DNA of 64,000 nucleotides, from contig NZ_JAJOYS010000001.1 in the NCBI RefSeq assembly GCF_021166475.1, positions 744,001 to 808,000 on the forward strand, given 5' to 3'. The notes below the pieces were generated by a model. That model was not told where the DNA came from. It was given only the letters and a program-made list of their open reading frames with translations, and searched no databases. The position numbers and the translations under genes are program-made. Positions 18,261 through 26,446 of the stretch are shown here, piece by piece (position 1 is the stretch's first letter; every line of letters begins with the position of its first letter). The stretch comes from Pelagibacterium xiamenense. GTDB taxonomy: Bacteria; Pseudomonadota; Alphaproteobacteria; Rhizobiales; Devosiaceae.

Positions 18261-19391
18261 ATGAGCCAGACCTGGCCCCAGGGCATCTTCTCGGCCCGCC
18301 TTATCAAGGATCTGGCTAAAAGCGGCGCCATCGCCTCGGGCAAGAAGTTCGATGCGGACCAGATTCAGCCTGCCAGCCTCGATCTGCGCCTCGGCGAGAA
18401 GGCGCTGCGCGTGCGCTCGAGCTTCCTGCCCGGTCCCAACCGGACCGTTGCCGAGCGCGTGGAAAACCTCAAGCTCCATGAAATAGACCTCAAGAACGGC
18501 GCCGTGCTCGAACGTGGCTGCGTTTATATCGTGCCTTTGCTCGAAAGCCTGGCGCTGCCGCCGGAAGTCGCCGCCGCCGCCAATCCCAAAAGTTCGACCG
18601 GGCGCCTCGATATCTTCACGCGCGTCATCGCCGACAACGCCCGCGGCTTCGATATGGTCCCGGCCGGCTATCATGGCCCCCTCTATCTCGAGATTTCCCC
18701 GCGCACCTTCCCGGTACTCGTGCGCACCGGCTCGCGGCTTTCCCAGATGCGTTTCCGCGTCGGCAATCCGCGTTTGACCGCCGCCCAGCACAAGGCGGTG
18801 CATAAAAAGGAAACGCTGGTCTTCGATCCCAACATGGACGTCGGGGAGGGCGTTTCGCTCTCGATCGATCTGATGGGCGAGGGCCGGGGCGGGCTCATAG
18901 GCTTTCGCTCCAAGCGCCACACGGCGGTTGTCGACGTGGACAGGAAAGACGCGCTCGACGTGCTGGATTACTGGGAGCCGCTTTACAATCGCGGCGACAA
19001 CGAGCTCATCCTCGACCCTGACGAGTTCTATATCCTCGTCTCGCGCGAAAGCGTCCACGTGCCGCCCGATTACGCCGCCGAAATGGTTCCGTTCGATCCG
19101 CTGGTCGGCGAATTCCGGGTCCACTATGCAGGATTTTTCGACCCCGGCTTCGGGCATACGGACGCCGGCGGCGAGGGCAGCCGCGCCGTACTCGAGGTCC
19201 GCAGCCGTGAGGTGCCTTTCCTCCTGGGACACGGCCAGACCATCGGGAGGCTTGTCTACGAAAAGATGGCCGAGCGCCCGCAAATGCTCTACGGGTCCGC
19301 GCTGGGTTCGAACTATCAGGCGCAAAGCCTCAAGCTCTCCAAGCATTTCAAGTCGTTTGAGGGTTTGCCGGGGGTCACGCGGAGCGACTGA
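18261..19391 (+). CDS. dcd: 2'-deoxycytidine 5'-triphosphate deaminase, double-length form
   Basis: Converts dCTP to dUTP for dTMP synthesis. At 376 aa it is about twice the E. coli Dcd (193 aa) and matches the long alphaproteobacterial family with two dUTPase-fold halves. The first half has the trimer-type motif NPKSSTGRLDIFTRVIAD (near 110-128). The second half has GFFDPGFGH and AVLEVRSREVPF (near 290-315), equivalent to the Dcd active-site strand with the catalytic Glu. The 5' region is shared divergently with the metZ leader. Confidence 0.85.
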   Translation: MSQTWPQGIFSARLIKDLAKSGAIASGKKFDADQIQPASLDLRLGEKALRVRSSFLPGPNRTVAERVENLKLHEIDLKNGAVLERGCVYIVPLLESLALPPEVAAAANPKSSTGRLDIFTRVIADNARGFDMVPAGYHGPLYLEISPRTFPVLVRTGSRLSQMRFRVGNPRLTAAQHKAVHKKETLVFDPNMDVGEGVSLSIDLMGEGRGGLIGFRSKRHTAVVDVDRKDALDVLDYWEPLYNRGDNELILDPDEFYILVSRESVHVPPDYAAEMVPFDPLVGEFRVHYAGFFDPGFGHTDAGGEGSRAVLEVRSREVPFLLGHGQTIGRLVYEKMAERPQMLYGSALGSNYQAQSLKLSKHFKSFEGLPGVTRSD

Positions 19392-19475
19392 GGCGCGCAT
19401 ATCCCCGGCATTGCCTTGCCGGTCGGGGAACTCCTGATATGCGACATCGTTACCTGCCTGAAGGCGGTTTGGCCG

Positions 19476-19997
19476 ATGGGCAGGAAAAAGTACGGAATTG
19501 CGGTTCCGCGCGTGCGGGACGATGGATTGCAGGTGGAAGATTCGACCCGTGCGCAGCGCATCTTCTGGGTTGTCGAACGCTGCGGTTGGGCGCTCTTTGC
19601 GGCGCTTCTCCTTCTGGCCATGTTCGGGCTCACAGGCTCCGGTGGACCGTTCGCACGGGCCGTCGTGCAGGATGGCTCTGGCAGGGTGGACTATCCTGCC
19701 ATTGCCCGTTGGCACACGTCTGACGATCTACGCGTGACATTCGCTGGCAATGCAACGACCCATACGCTGGAGGTCTCGCAGGCGTTTGTCGACGCATTCG
19801 AGATCGGCAGCATGCAGCCGCGGCCGGCGACCAGCACGACGTTGGCGGATGGTATGCGTTTTACTTTTGAGGCCGGGCCGGACGCCGGCGTATCCGCGTC
19901 CGTGTTCGTGACCCCTCTCAATGTTGGATGGATGGACTATGCGGTCCGAATCGACGGCGGTGCGTCGCAAGAGGTACGGACGCTCGTCCTGCCGTAG
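19476..19997 (+). CDS. Single-pass membrane protein, partner of DUF421 gene
   Basis: A 173-aa protein I cannot name. A basic N-terminus and one TM segment (about 37-57, CGWALFAALLLLAMFGLTG) are followed by a roughly 110-residue extracytoplasmic domain rich in beta-strand-like sequence and lacking Cys. The Met at 19476 is preferred because the residues before it lack protein-like composition. The DUF421 gene follows after 9 bases with GGAGG, so the two probably act together in the envelope. Confidence 0.7.
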   Translation: MGRKKYGIAVPRVRDDGLQVEDSTRAQRIFWVVERCGWALFAALLLLAMFGLTGSGGPFARAVVQDGSGRVDYPAIARWHTSDDLRVTFAGNATTHTLEVSQAFVDAFEIGSMQPRPATSTTLADGMRFTFEAGPDAGVSASVFVTPLNVGWMDYAVRIDGGASQEVRTLVLP

Positions 19998-20006
19998 GAG
20001 GCGACG

Positions 20007-20459
20007 ATGGAATCGGTATTCCGGGGTGCTGCCATTTACGTGATCATGCTGATCGTTGTCCGCCTTTCGGGACGCCGAACATTATCGCAGCTGACGGCAT
20101 TTGACTTCGTGCTCCTGCTTATCGTGGCCGAAACCACGCAGCAGGCCTTGTTGGGAGACGACTTTTCCATCTCCAACGCGGTCATCCTGATCCTGACGCT
20201 CTTCGGTATCGATATCCTGCTTTCGCACGTCAAGCGGCACCTGCCCCTGGCCGGCATCGTGATCGACGGCACAACGACCGTTCTGATCAGCAAAGGAGAG
20301 CCGGACTGGCGTGCCATGGCGCGGGCGCGCGTGCAGATCGGCGACGTGCTGGAAGCAGCGCGCATTCAGCATGGCCTTGCGCGCCTCGATCAGATTGACT
20401 TCGCCGTGCTCGAGGCAAGCGGCAACATATCGATTATACCGGCAGGAGCCGGAAAGTAG
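20007..20459 (+). CDS. DUF421 (YetF-like) membrane protein
   Basis: A 150-aa inner-membrane protein. Helices near 8-25, 30-48 and 53-72 (with RLSGRRTLSQLTAFDF between the first two, the DUF421 signature) lead into a soluble C-terminal domain with the typical VIDGTTTVLISKGEPD and LEASGNISIIP strands. YetF proteins are of unknown function; some sporulation relatives (SpoVA-linked) are known. It is coupled to the upstream membrane-anchored gene and followed by a bidirectional-looking terminator. Confidence 0.85.
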   Translation: MESVFRGAAIYVIMLIVVRLSGRRTLSQLTAFDFVLLLIVAETTQQALLGDDFSISNAVILILTLFGIDILLSHVKRHLPLAGIVIDGTTTVLISKGEPDWRAMARARVQIGDVLEAARIQHGLARLDQIDFAVLEASGNISIIPAGAGK

Positions 20460-20481
20460 ATCGAGGCACAGTTCAACGAAA

Positions 20482-20505
20482 AAGGCCGGGGCGAACCCCG
20501 GCCTT
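20482..20505. terminator. Strong terminator hairpin between DUF421 gene and proX
   Basis: A perfect 10-bp stem AAGGCCGGGG/CCCCGGCCTT with loop CGAA. On the minus strand it is followed by a T-run (CCTTTTTCG), so it mainly ends the proVWX-type operon; on the plus strand the tail is CGTTT, weaker. Confidence 0.8.
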
Positions 20506-20527
20506 CGTTTCCAAACGGATGATCCGT

Positions 20528-21541
20528 TTACATCGCAGCGGCCGCGCGGGCCTCTTCGAGCCAGCCGTCGACCATGTCGCGGTTGTCTTCGATCCAGGTG
20601 GAAGCCTGGGCCTCGATGTCGTCGTCGCCTTCATTCATCGCGGCATTCTGCTCGAAGATATCGCCGAGCGGAATCTCAACGGCGTTGAGCAGAGCGCCCA
20701 CGGCAGGATTGGCCTCGAGGAATTCCGTGTTGGCGACCGGGACGATGTCGTTGGCAACAAAGCCCATCCGGCACGGATCGGAGACGCAGTTTTCGATGCC
20801 TGCAGCGGCCTCTGGCGTTTCGACGCCTTCAGCTTCCGGCACTTCGATCCACACAACGTCTTCGCCCGGCTGGAGCTCGTTCACGGTCCAGTTGGGGGTC
20901 CAGGTGTAGAACAGGATGTGGTCGCCCGAGTCATAGGCGGCGATGGCGTCTGCCATTGAGGCCGAATAGCCCGCCTTGATCGGGTTGATGTGATCGCGAA
21001 GATCGTAGTCATCGAGATGACCTTCGATCACGACTTCACAGCCCCAGCCCGGAGGACACGCAACAAGATCGGCCTTGCCGTCGCCGTTGCGGTCGAACGC
21101 TTCCTTGACTTCGTCACGCTTGAAGTCGTCGAGCGAAGTGATGCCGAATTCCTCGGCGGCAGCGGTATCGATGAGATAGCCCTGAAGCGCGCCGCCCCGT
21201 GCAACAGCACCGACGATCTCGGCGCCCTGGCTGAACACGTCTTCATACGTGCTGTGCAGCGGGAACCAGCCGTTCACCCAAAGCTGAACGTCGCCCTGGG
21301 AGACCGCCTGATAGAAGGCCGGCGCATCGAGCGTCGTGATCTGGGGCACGTCGTAGCCGAGCTCCTGGAGGAGCTGGCGATAGATCTCGGCGTGGAAGAA
21401 GCCGGTGTCCCAGGTGGCCTGGGCCATGTTGACCGTGGTGCCTTCGCCGGGGGTGTCCTGGGCGACGGCGGGTGCGAGTGCGCCGACACCGACAAGGGCG
21501 GCGACGCCGAGCGTTGCAAGGGAGGATTTGAGACTGAACAT
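20528..21541 (-). CDS. proX: Glycine betaine/proline ABC transporter substrate-binding protein (ProX-like)
   Basis: A 337-aa periplasmic protein with a signal peptide ending near ALAPAVAQ (residues 1-27). The body is the OpuAC/ProX fold with Trp-rich ligand positions (VNGWFPLH, TWTPNWTV) typical of the cage for quaternary amines. One Cys pair (CPPGWGCE) matches the ProX disulfide type, and a second occurs in ENCVSDPC. Last gene of a proV-proW-proX operon. AAAGGAGA precedes the ATG. The ligand is inferred as glycine betaine, proline betaine or similar. Confidence 0.9.
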   Translation of the reverse strand: MFSLKSSLATLGVAALVGVGALAPAVAQDTPGEGTTVNMAQATWDTGFFHAEIYRQLLQELGYDVPQITTLDAPAFYQAVSQGDVQLWVNGWFPLHSTYEDVFSQGAEIVGAVARGGALQGYLIDTAAAEEFGITSLDDFKRDEVKEAFDRNGDGKADLVACPPGWGCEVVIEGHLDDYDLRDHINPIKAGYSASMADAIAAYDSGDHILFYTWTPNWTVNELQPGEDVVWIEVPEAEGVETPEAAAGIENCVSDPCRMGFVANDIVPVANTEFLEANPAVGALLNAVEIPLGDIFEQNAAMNEGDDDIEAQASTWIEDNRDMVDGWLEEARAAAAM

Positions 21542-21642
21542 GATGATCGCGTCTCCTTTTTGTTTTCGACAATTTGGACGGGCATCGGGCCCGCCATGCG
21601 AAAGGCGTGGGGCCTCGGCCCCAGCCTCTGGTTCGGGCGGGC

Positions 21643-22575
21643 TTAACCCGCCTTCTTTGTTTCGCCCTCGGGCTGAGAGCCCCTGGAGCGAAAGAGGTTC
21701 ATCAGCGTTTGCCGCAGTGAAACCGTGTTGACACCGTTGGCCTCGCCCATGCCCTGCGTGATGCGGTCGAGGATGATGGCGAGGATGACGATGCCCACGC
21801 CGCCCGCGGTCGCGCCCCCCACATCGAGGCGTCCCAGGCCGGTATTGACCACGAGGCCGAGCCCGCCGGCGCCGATAAGCGCCGCGATCACGACCATCGA
21901 AAGCGCCAGCATCAGCGTCTGGTTGAGCCCGGCCATGATCGTGCGCAGCGCCAGGGGAATTTGGACATCCCAGAGCATCTGCCAGCCCGTCGACCCGAAC
22001 GCATTTGCCGCCTCGATCAGATCGCCCCGCACGTTGCGGATCCCCAAATTCGTGAGACGTACGATGGGCGGCAACGCGAAGATGATGGTCGCGATGATCC
22101 CCGGCGTCGTCCCGACGCCGAACAGCATGACGATCGGCACGAGATAAACGAAGGAGGGAATGGTCTGCATGATGTCGAGAATGGGCCGCGTCACGGTCCA
22201 GAGCTTGTTGCTCCGCGCCGCAAGAATGCCGAGCGGGACACCGATCACGGCACAGAACAAAACGGCCGTGATGATCATCGCAAGCGTCGTCATCGTCTCG
22301 GGCCAGAGTTCGATCATGTCGATAAAGAACAGGCCCAGAACTGCAAAAAGGGCGATGCCGCGGCCAGCCCATTTGAGCGCCGCGAGCGCAAGCAGTGCCG
22401 TTGTGACGAGCATGGGGATCCACTGAAAGAGCCCATCCAGCCCATTCAGTGTCGCAGTGATGGGTACCTGTGCGGCGCGGAATACATCGCGGAAATTGGG
22501 AACGAGGAAGCCGCGGACGAAGGTATTCACCCAGTCGTCGAACGGAATGACGAGAAGATCGGCGGGACTAAACAT
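21643..22575 (-). CDS. proW: Glycine betaine/proline ABC transporter permease (ProW-like)
   Basis: A 310-aa inner-membrane permease with an N-terminal hydrophilic region of about 50 residues, then six to seven TM helices and the EAA-type loop (ANAFGSTGWQMLWDVQIPLA, near 205-225). It overlaps the end of proV by 8 bases, and proX follows about 100 bases later. It forms the channel through which an osmoprotectant released by ProX enters the cell. Confidence 0.92.
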   Translation of the reverse strand: MFSPADLLVIPFDDWVNTFVRGFLVPNFRDVFRAAQVPITATLNGLDGLFQWIPMLVTTALLALAALKWAGRGIALFAVLGLFFIDMIELWPETMTTLAMIITAVLFCAVIGVPLGILAARSNKLWTVTRPILDIMQTIPSFVYLVPIVMLFGVGTTPGIIATIIFALPPIVRLTNLGIRNVRGDLIEAANAFGSTGWQMLWDVQIPLALRTIMAGLNQTLMLALSMVVIAALIGAGGLGLVVNTGLGRLDVGGATAGGVGIVILAIILDRITQGMGEANGVNTVSLRQTLMNLFRSRGSQPEGETKKAG

Positions 22576-23821
22576 TGGCGTCCCCCTTGCGCTGCATGGC
22601 CGGATCGGATGGCTTGTCGGCGTCGGGTTCGGATGTCTCGTCGCCCGACAGCTGTGCGAAGACGGACTCCGGCTCGACGATGCCGATCAGCCGGTCCTTT
22701 TCGTCGGTGACCGCGATTGGCAGGCCGGCGCTGGCCGCCCCGTAAAGGTCCGCGAGCTGATGCTCGCTTTCGGCCGTGGGATAGTCGGTAATCAGCACTT
22801 TGCTCAAGATGTCTCCGTCGACGCCGTTCTCGCGTGTGGCCGTCGCGAGGTCCTGGTACGTGACGACCCCCGCCACCTTCTTGCCGTCGAGAACATAGAG
22901 CGCGTTGCGGTTGAGCTCTTCCATCCGCCGCATCGCGACATCCGCGGTGTCCTTGCCCAGAACGACGGCCTCGGGGTCGTTAAAGACCGTATCGGCCGTA
23001 AAGACCCGACCGCGGTCGATATCGGCCACGAACGCGGCGACATAATCGTCGGCGGGCTCGGAAACGATCTCCTGCGCGGTGCCGACCTGCACGAACCTGC
23101 CGTCCTGCATGATCGCGATGCGATCGCCCAGAAGCAGTGCCTCGTTGAGGTCGTGGGTGATGAAGACGATGGTCTTCTTGAGCGTTTTCTGCAGCTCGAG
23201 CAACTCATCCTGCATTTCGCGGCGAATAAGCGGATCGAGCGCGCCGAAGGGTTCGTCCATCAGGAGAATCTGCGCGTCGGTGGCCAGCCCGCGGGCCAGC
23301 CCCACGCGCTGCTGCATGCCGCCCGAAAGTTCGGATGGCTTGCTGTCGGCCCAGGCTGTGAGGCCCACCTGGCCGAGCGCCTTGAGCGCGCGTTCGCGGC
23401 GTTCGGAGGCGCCGACGCCCTTGATCTTGAGCCCATAGGCAGCATTCTCCGCCACGGTCCAATGCGGGAAGAGCGCGAAATGCTGGAAGACCATAGTGAT
23501 CTTGGAGCGCCTGATGCGCCGCAGCGTTTCCGCATCGCAACTGGCGACGTCTTCGCCGTCGATCAGGATTTCTCCGGAGGTTGGTTTGATCAGGCCGTTG
23601 AGCATGCGCACGAGCGTGGATTTGCCCGAGCCCGAAAGTCCCATGACGACGAAGATCTCGCCTTCCCCGACATCGAAATTTGCATCCTGCACGCCCACGG
23701 TCGAGCCGGTCGCTTCGAAAATCTCTTCCTTGGTCTCGCCCCGTTCCAGCCGCTCACGGGCTTCATCGGGTGCGTCGCCGAAAATCTTGAAGACATTCCG
23801 GACGGATAACTTGGCTTGCAT
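22568..23821 (-). CDS. proV: Glycine betaine/proline ABC transporter ATPase with CBS domains (ProV-like)
   Basis: A 417-aa ATPase of the quaternary amine transporter type. Walker A GLSGSGKST lies near 60, signature LSGGMQQRVGLARG near 163 and Walker B ILLMDEPFGALD near 185. A C-terminal CBS pair (about 285-400) may sense ionic strength, as in OpuA. First gene of the operon. The ATG at 23821 is followed by MQAKLSVRNVFKIFG, the usual ProV start. Confidence 0.94.
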   Translation of the reverse strand: MQAKLSVRNVFKIFGDAPDEARERLERGETKEEIFEATGSTVGVQDANFDVGEGEIFVVMGLSGSGKSTLVRMLNGLIKPTSGEILIDGEDVASCDAETLRRIRRSKITMVFQHFALFPHWTVAENAAYGLKIKGVGASERRERALKALGQVGLTAWADSKPSELSGGMQQRVGLARGLATDAQILLMDEPFGALDPLIRREMQDELLELQKTLKKTIVFITHDLNEALLLGDRIAIMQDGRFVQVGTAQEIVSEPADDYVAAFVADIDRGRVFTADTVFNDPEAVVLGKDTADVAMRRMEELNRNALYVLDGKKVAGVVTYQDLATATRENGVDGDILSKVLITDYPTAESEHQLADLYGAASAGLPIAVTDEKDRLIGIVEPESVFAQLSGDETSEPDADKPSDPAMQRKGDANV

Positions 23822-24187
23822 AAGCTCCCTTACAGTTGTTCGATCGTATTTAAAGACACGAATCGAGAAAAGCAGAAATAGTTATTCGGCACGAAACATC
23901 GCAAGGCCAGAATTCTTATGAATACCAGCCCGGCAACGCACGTGAAATGATGTTCTGAATGCACAATAAGGCTGCGCTTGACTCAATTCAACCGCCGAAT
24001 GGTCAAAAATCTACATAGCGCGCAACCCGAAACGGCTCGAAACCCCCGGAAACTCTTCGATTGCGGAGCGCTTCGCATCCGCGCCGAGCCGCTGCCGGGC
24101 TGCCTTAACCCAACCATGAGAGCGATCTTGACGGCGCGCCGGATTTGCCGCAAACAAGGCGCGCTTCGTGCCGCGCACGCAGCCTGA
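23822..24187. other. Intergenic region upstream of proV and tRNA-Gly
   Basis: About 366 bases with unusually AT-rich stretches near 23840-23990 (for example TCGTATTTAAAG), probably the proV promoter on the minus strand. No gene was recognised. A tRNA promoter is expected just before 24188 but could not be pinned down. Confidence 0.45.
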
Positions 24188-24261
24188 GCGGGTGTAGCTC
24201 AATGGTAGAGCAGAAGCTTCCCAAGCTTACGACGAGGGTTCGATTCCCTTCACCCGCTCCA
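24188..24261 (+). tRNA. tRNA-Gly (anticodon CCC)
   Basis: A 74-nt cloverleaf with encoded CCA. Acceptor GCGGGTG pairs with CACCCGC, the D-arm is AGCTCAATGGTAGAGC, the anticodon loop TTCCCAA gives anticodon CCC (reads GGG), and the T-arm is GAGGGTTCGATTCCCTT. Sequence closely follows bacterial tRNA-Gly(CCC). It stands between the betaine transporter and the aromatic island, a position where islands sometimes join, but no attachment-site repeat was found. Confidence 0.95.
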
Positions 24262-24321
24262 GTCCGCTCTCTGGCGCTATTCGATATAGCATTGACGTAG
24301 CCGATTTGGCGTTTCGCGTGC

Positions 24322-26352
24322 CTATTTGAAGGGATGCGCGTAGCCTTGCGGCTCGAGGGTGTTCAGCAGGCTGCTGCGGTTTTCCTGCGCGTCGAGGCCG
24401 ACCTTGCCGATCGCCTGGCGTAGGGCTTTCAAATTGGCGCCACCCAATTCGAAAGAATTTGCCCGCACCCGCTCGCGCAGGAGCAGTGATTGCAGCGATG
24501 CGATGTGCCATTGGCTGCTGTCCTGAGTGGCGGCATGGTGGCAGATCGCGAGGATCGAGACGAGCCATTCGATGCGCTGTCCAAGCCGCTGCAGTGCCAC
24601 TTGCGCCGTCGTCAGCTCGAGTTGCAGAGCCACGCTCAGGCGCAGATGGTGCCAGCGGATGCGGCGAAGCTCTCTTTCTGCAAAGCGGGCGTGCGGCCTG
24701 AGTTCTCGGGGCAGGGACCGATAGCGCGGGTGGACCGCCGCCGGTATGAGGCGGCCGGCTGCACGCAAGAGATCACCGCAGCCGTTGCGTGCAATCCAGC
24801 CAAGCAGTCTATAGGCGGCGCGCGAGGTGACGATGCTGAGAAGAAGCCGGAAGGCCGGGGCGGGGTGCTTGAGGAAGTCGCGCCAACCAAGGCGCAGGAG
24901 CCGCCGGTGCTCGGGGACCGCATTGCCGTCCGCGTCCGTATTGATGGCCTGCACCTCGCCAAGGAGCGGTGCGAGATAGGTTTCAACGAAGCGCTGCGTG
25001 ACGTCGCGCACGGCGCCCATGCGGATCATCTCATCCTCGCCCTCGACCACACCGAACAGGTGCAGATTGGGCCGCGCGGCATTGATCCGGCTGTTGCGGT
25101 CGAACGCCCGGCCGCCAAGAACGTGCTCGCAGGCCACCATCGAGTCGAGCGCGGTTTGTGAGGCCGCGGATTTGGTGAAGTCACGGAGCCCGGCGAGGTC
25201 GGACCTGGCCTCGTCCTGGGAAAGCGCGAGGAAAGCGAGCGCGCGCGCCTGCAGCGAGCCGCCCAGCATGCGTCCAATGGCAAGCCGGGGCAGTTCGTGC
25301 CGGATCACGAGGCCGCCGACACCCTGGCGCTCTCTGGCGTAGTGGACGGCATCGCGCGCCAGCATGCGCTGGTATCCCGCCGACATCGCCGCAAGCATGC
25401 ACCGGCCGAGCCGCAGGCAATAGAACAACACTTCGACGCCGTCGCCGGGGATGCGGTTTTGTGCCGGTATCGGATAGTTGGCGAAGTGCAGCCGCGAATT
25501 GTAGTTGGCCGTGAATGCGTCGACGCCCGAAGGTTCGCAGCGGAATTCCCAGCCATCCTCCTCGATGGCGACGTCCGCTTGGGGAAGCTGGGTGACGAAA
25601 AGTCCCAGTTCCTTTCCCGTCTTGCCGATGCGCGCGGCGATTGCGACGAGCCCGCCATGGGTGGCGTTGGTGATCCAGAGTTTGTTGCTCGCGCCTTCGG
25701 CAAAGAGGCGATAGTTCCCATCCGCATCGGTTTCGACATAGGCCCGGATCTTCTTGGCGTTGATGCCGGTTCCAACCTCCGTGAGGGCAAAGCCCATGAG
25801 CGCGCCCTCAGCGACAAGCGGCAGAAACGTGCTGCGCTGGGTTTCGCTGCCGTATCCGAGCAGCGCGCCGGCGCCGATGGTCAATTCGCCCGAGAGTTCG
25901 ACGGCGAGCGGCCCCAACCCATTGGCCGCGAGCGCCTCTTCTATGCTGGCAAGGCGCAGATAGCTCGCTTCGGTCCCGCCATAGCTGCGCGGAATTGTGA
26001 GCCCATAGGCACCGGCCCTGGCGAGCGCGTCACGCAGTTCGCCCGAGAGCTTGCCGTCGGCGGTGAAGGCGACGCCTTTTTTCAACACCCCCATTGCAGC
26101 GGCAAGGACCGGATCCGTCTGCTTTTCGAGCGTAGCGCAGATGCGTCCGCCGGCTTGCAGTTCTTCGATCTCGGGCGGCGGTCCGTAGATCAGACGTTCG
26201 ACGAGACCGGCCCGTTGCGCGGAGAGCTTCCGGCTCACCGCGCTTGCCGCATCGTCGAGCGCTCCGATGTCGCGTGCCCCTTCCGCGTCGCCCGCAGCAC
26301 CAAAGGCCGCGGCGGTGGATGATATCTTCGTTTCTCGCGCCGGCTCTTGCAT
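24322..26352 (-). CDS. Acyl-CoA dehydrogenase family protein with long C-terminal extension
   Basis: A 676-aa flavoprotein that should introduce a 2,3-double bond into an acyl-CoA. The ACAD core spans about 65-450: FALTEVGTG is the flavin loop, and VEGEDEM near 440 is the catalytic-Glu motif (usually YEGT). A roughly 200-residue helical extension follows, as in very-long-chain or FadE-type enzymes. The ATG at 26352 has GGGGAGGA upstream. Divergent from the feruloyl-CoA synthetase-like gene across a shared MarR-type palindrome, it probably acts on saturated (dihydro) phenylpropanoid-CoA; this role is inferred. Confidence 0.8.
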   Translation of the reverse strand: MQEPARETKISSTAAAFGAAGDAEGARDIGALDDAASAVSRKLSAQRAGLVERLIYGPPPEIEELQAGGRICATLEKQTDPVLAAAMGVLKKGVAFTADGKLSGELRDALARAGAYGLTIPRSYGGTEASYLRLASIEEALAANGLGPLAVELSGELTIGAGALLGYGSETQRSTFLPLVAEGALMGFALTEVGTGINAKKIRAYVETDADGNYRLFAEGASNKLWITNATHGGLVAIAARIGKTGKELGLFVTQLPQADVAIEEDGWEFRCEPSGVDAFTANYNSRLHFANYPIPAQNRIPGDGVEVLFYCLRLGRCMLAAMSAGYQRMLARDAVHYARERQGVGGLVIRHELPRLAIGRMLGGSLQARALAFLALSQDEARSDLAGLRDFTKSAASQTALDSMVACEHVLGGRAFDRNSRINAARPNLHLFGVVEGEDEMIRMGAVRDVTQRFVETYLAPLLGEVQAINTDADGNAVPEHRRLLRLGWRDFLKHPAPAFRLLLSIVTSRAAYRLLGWIARNGCGDLLRAAGRLIPAAVHPRYRSLPRELRPHARFAERELRRIRWHHLRLSVALQLELTTAQVALQRLGQRIEWLVSILAICHHAATQDSSQWHIASLQSLLLRERVRANSFELGGANLKALRQAIGKVGLDAQENRSSLLNTLEPQGYAHPFK

Positions 26353-26408
26353 CCTATCCTCCCCGCTCCAAGCCATGCCGAAATAGCGGCTTGATCTGCG
26401 TATCCGAT

Positions 26409-26429
26409 ATTGTTATGAAATATAACAAT
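26409..26429. promoter_or_regulatory. Probable MarR operator in the acyl-CoA dehydrogenase/fcs divergent promoter
   Basis: The palindrome ATTGTTAT-GAAAT-ATAACAAT has perfect 8-base arms and is AT-rich in a GC-rich setting. A near copy (TGTTAT-N5-ATAACA) lies in the divergent promoter of the MarR gene at 31368-31384. It ends 17 bases before the fcs ATG, so occupancy would block transcription or translation start. Confidence 0.7.
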
Positions 26430-26446
26430 TGGCAAGGGAGGAGAGC

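Noticed and set aside
24180-24330. tRNA-Gly as the attachment site of an integrated aromatic island
   Set aside because: No integrase, no direct repeat of the tRNA 3' end found, and codon style does not change across the boundary.
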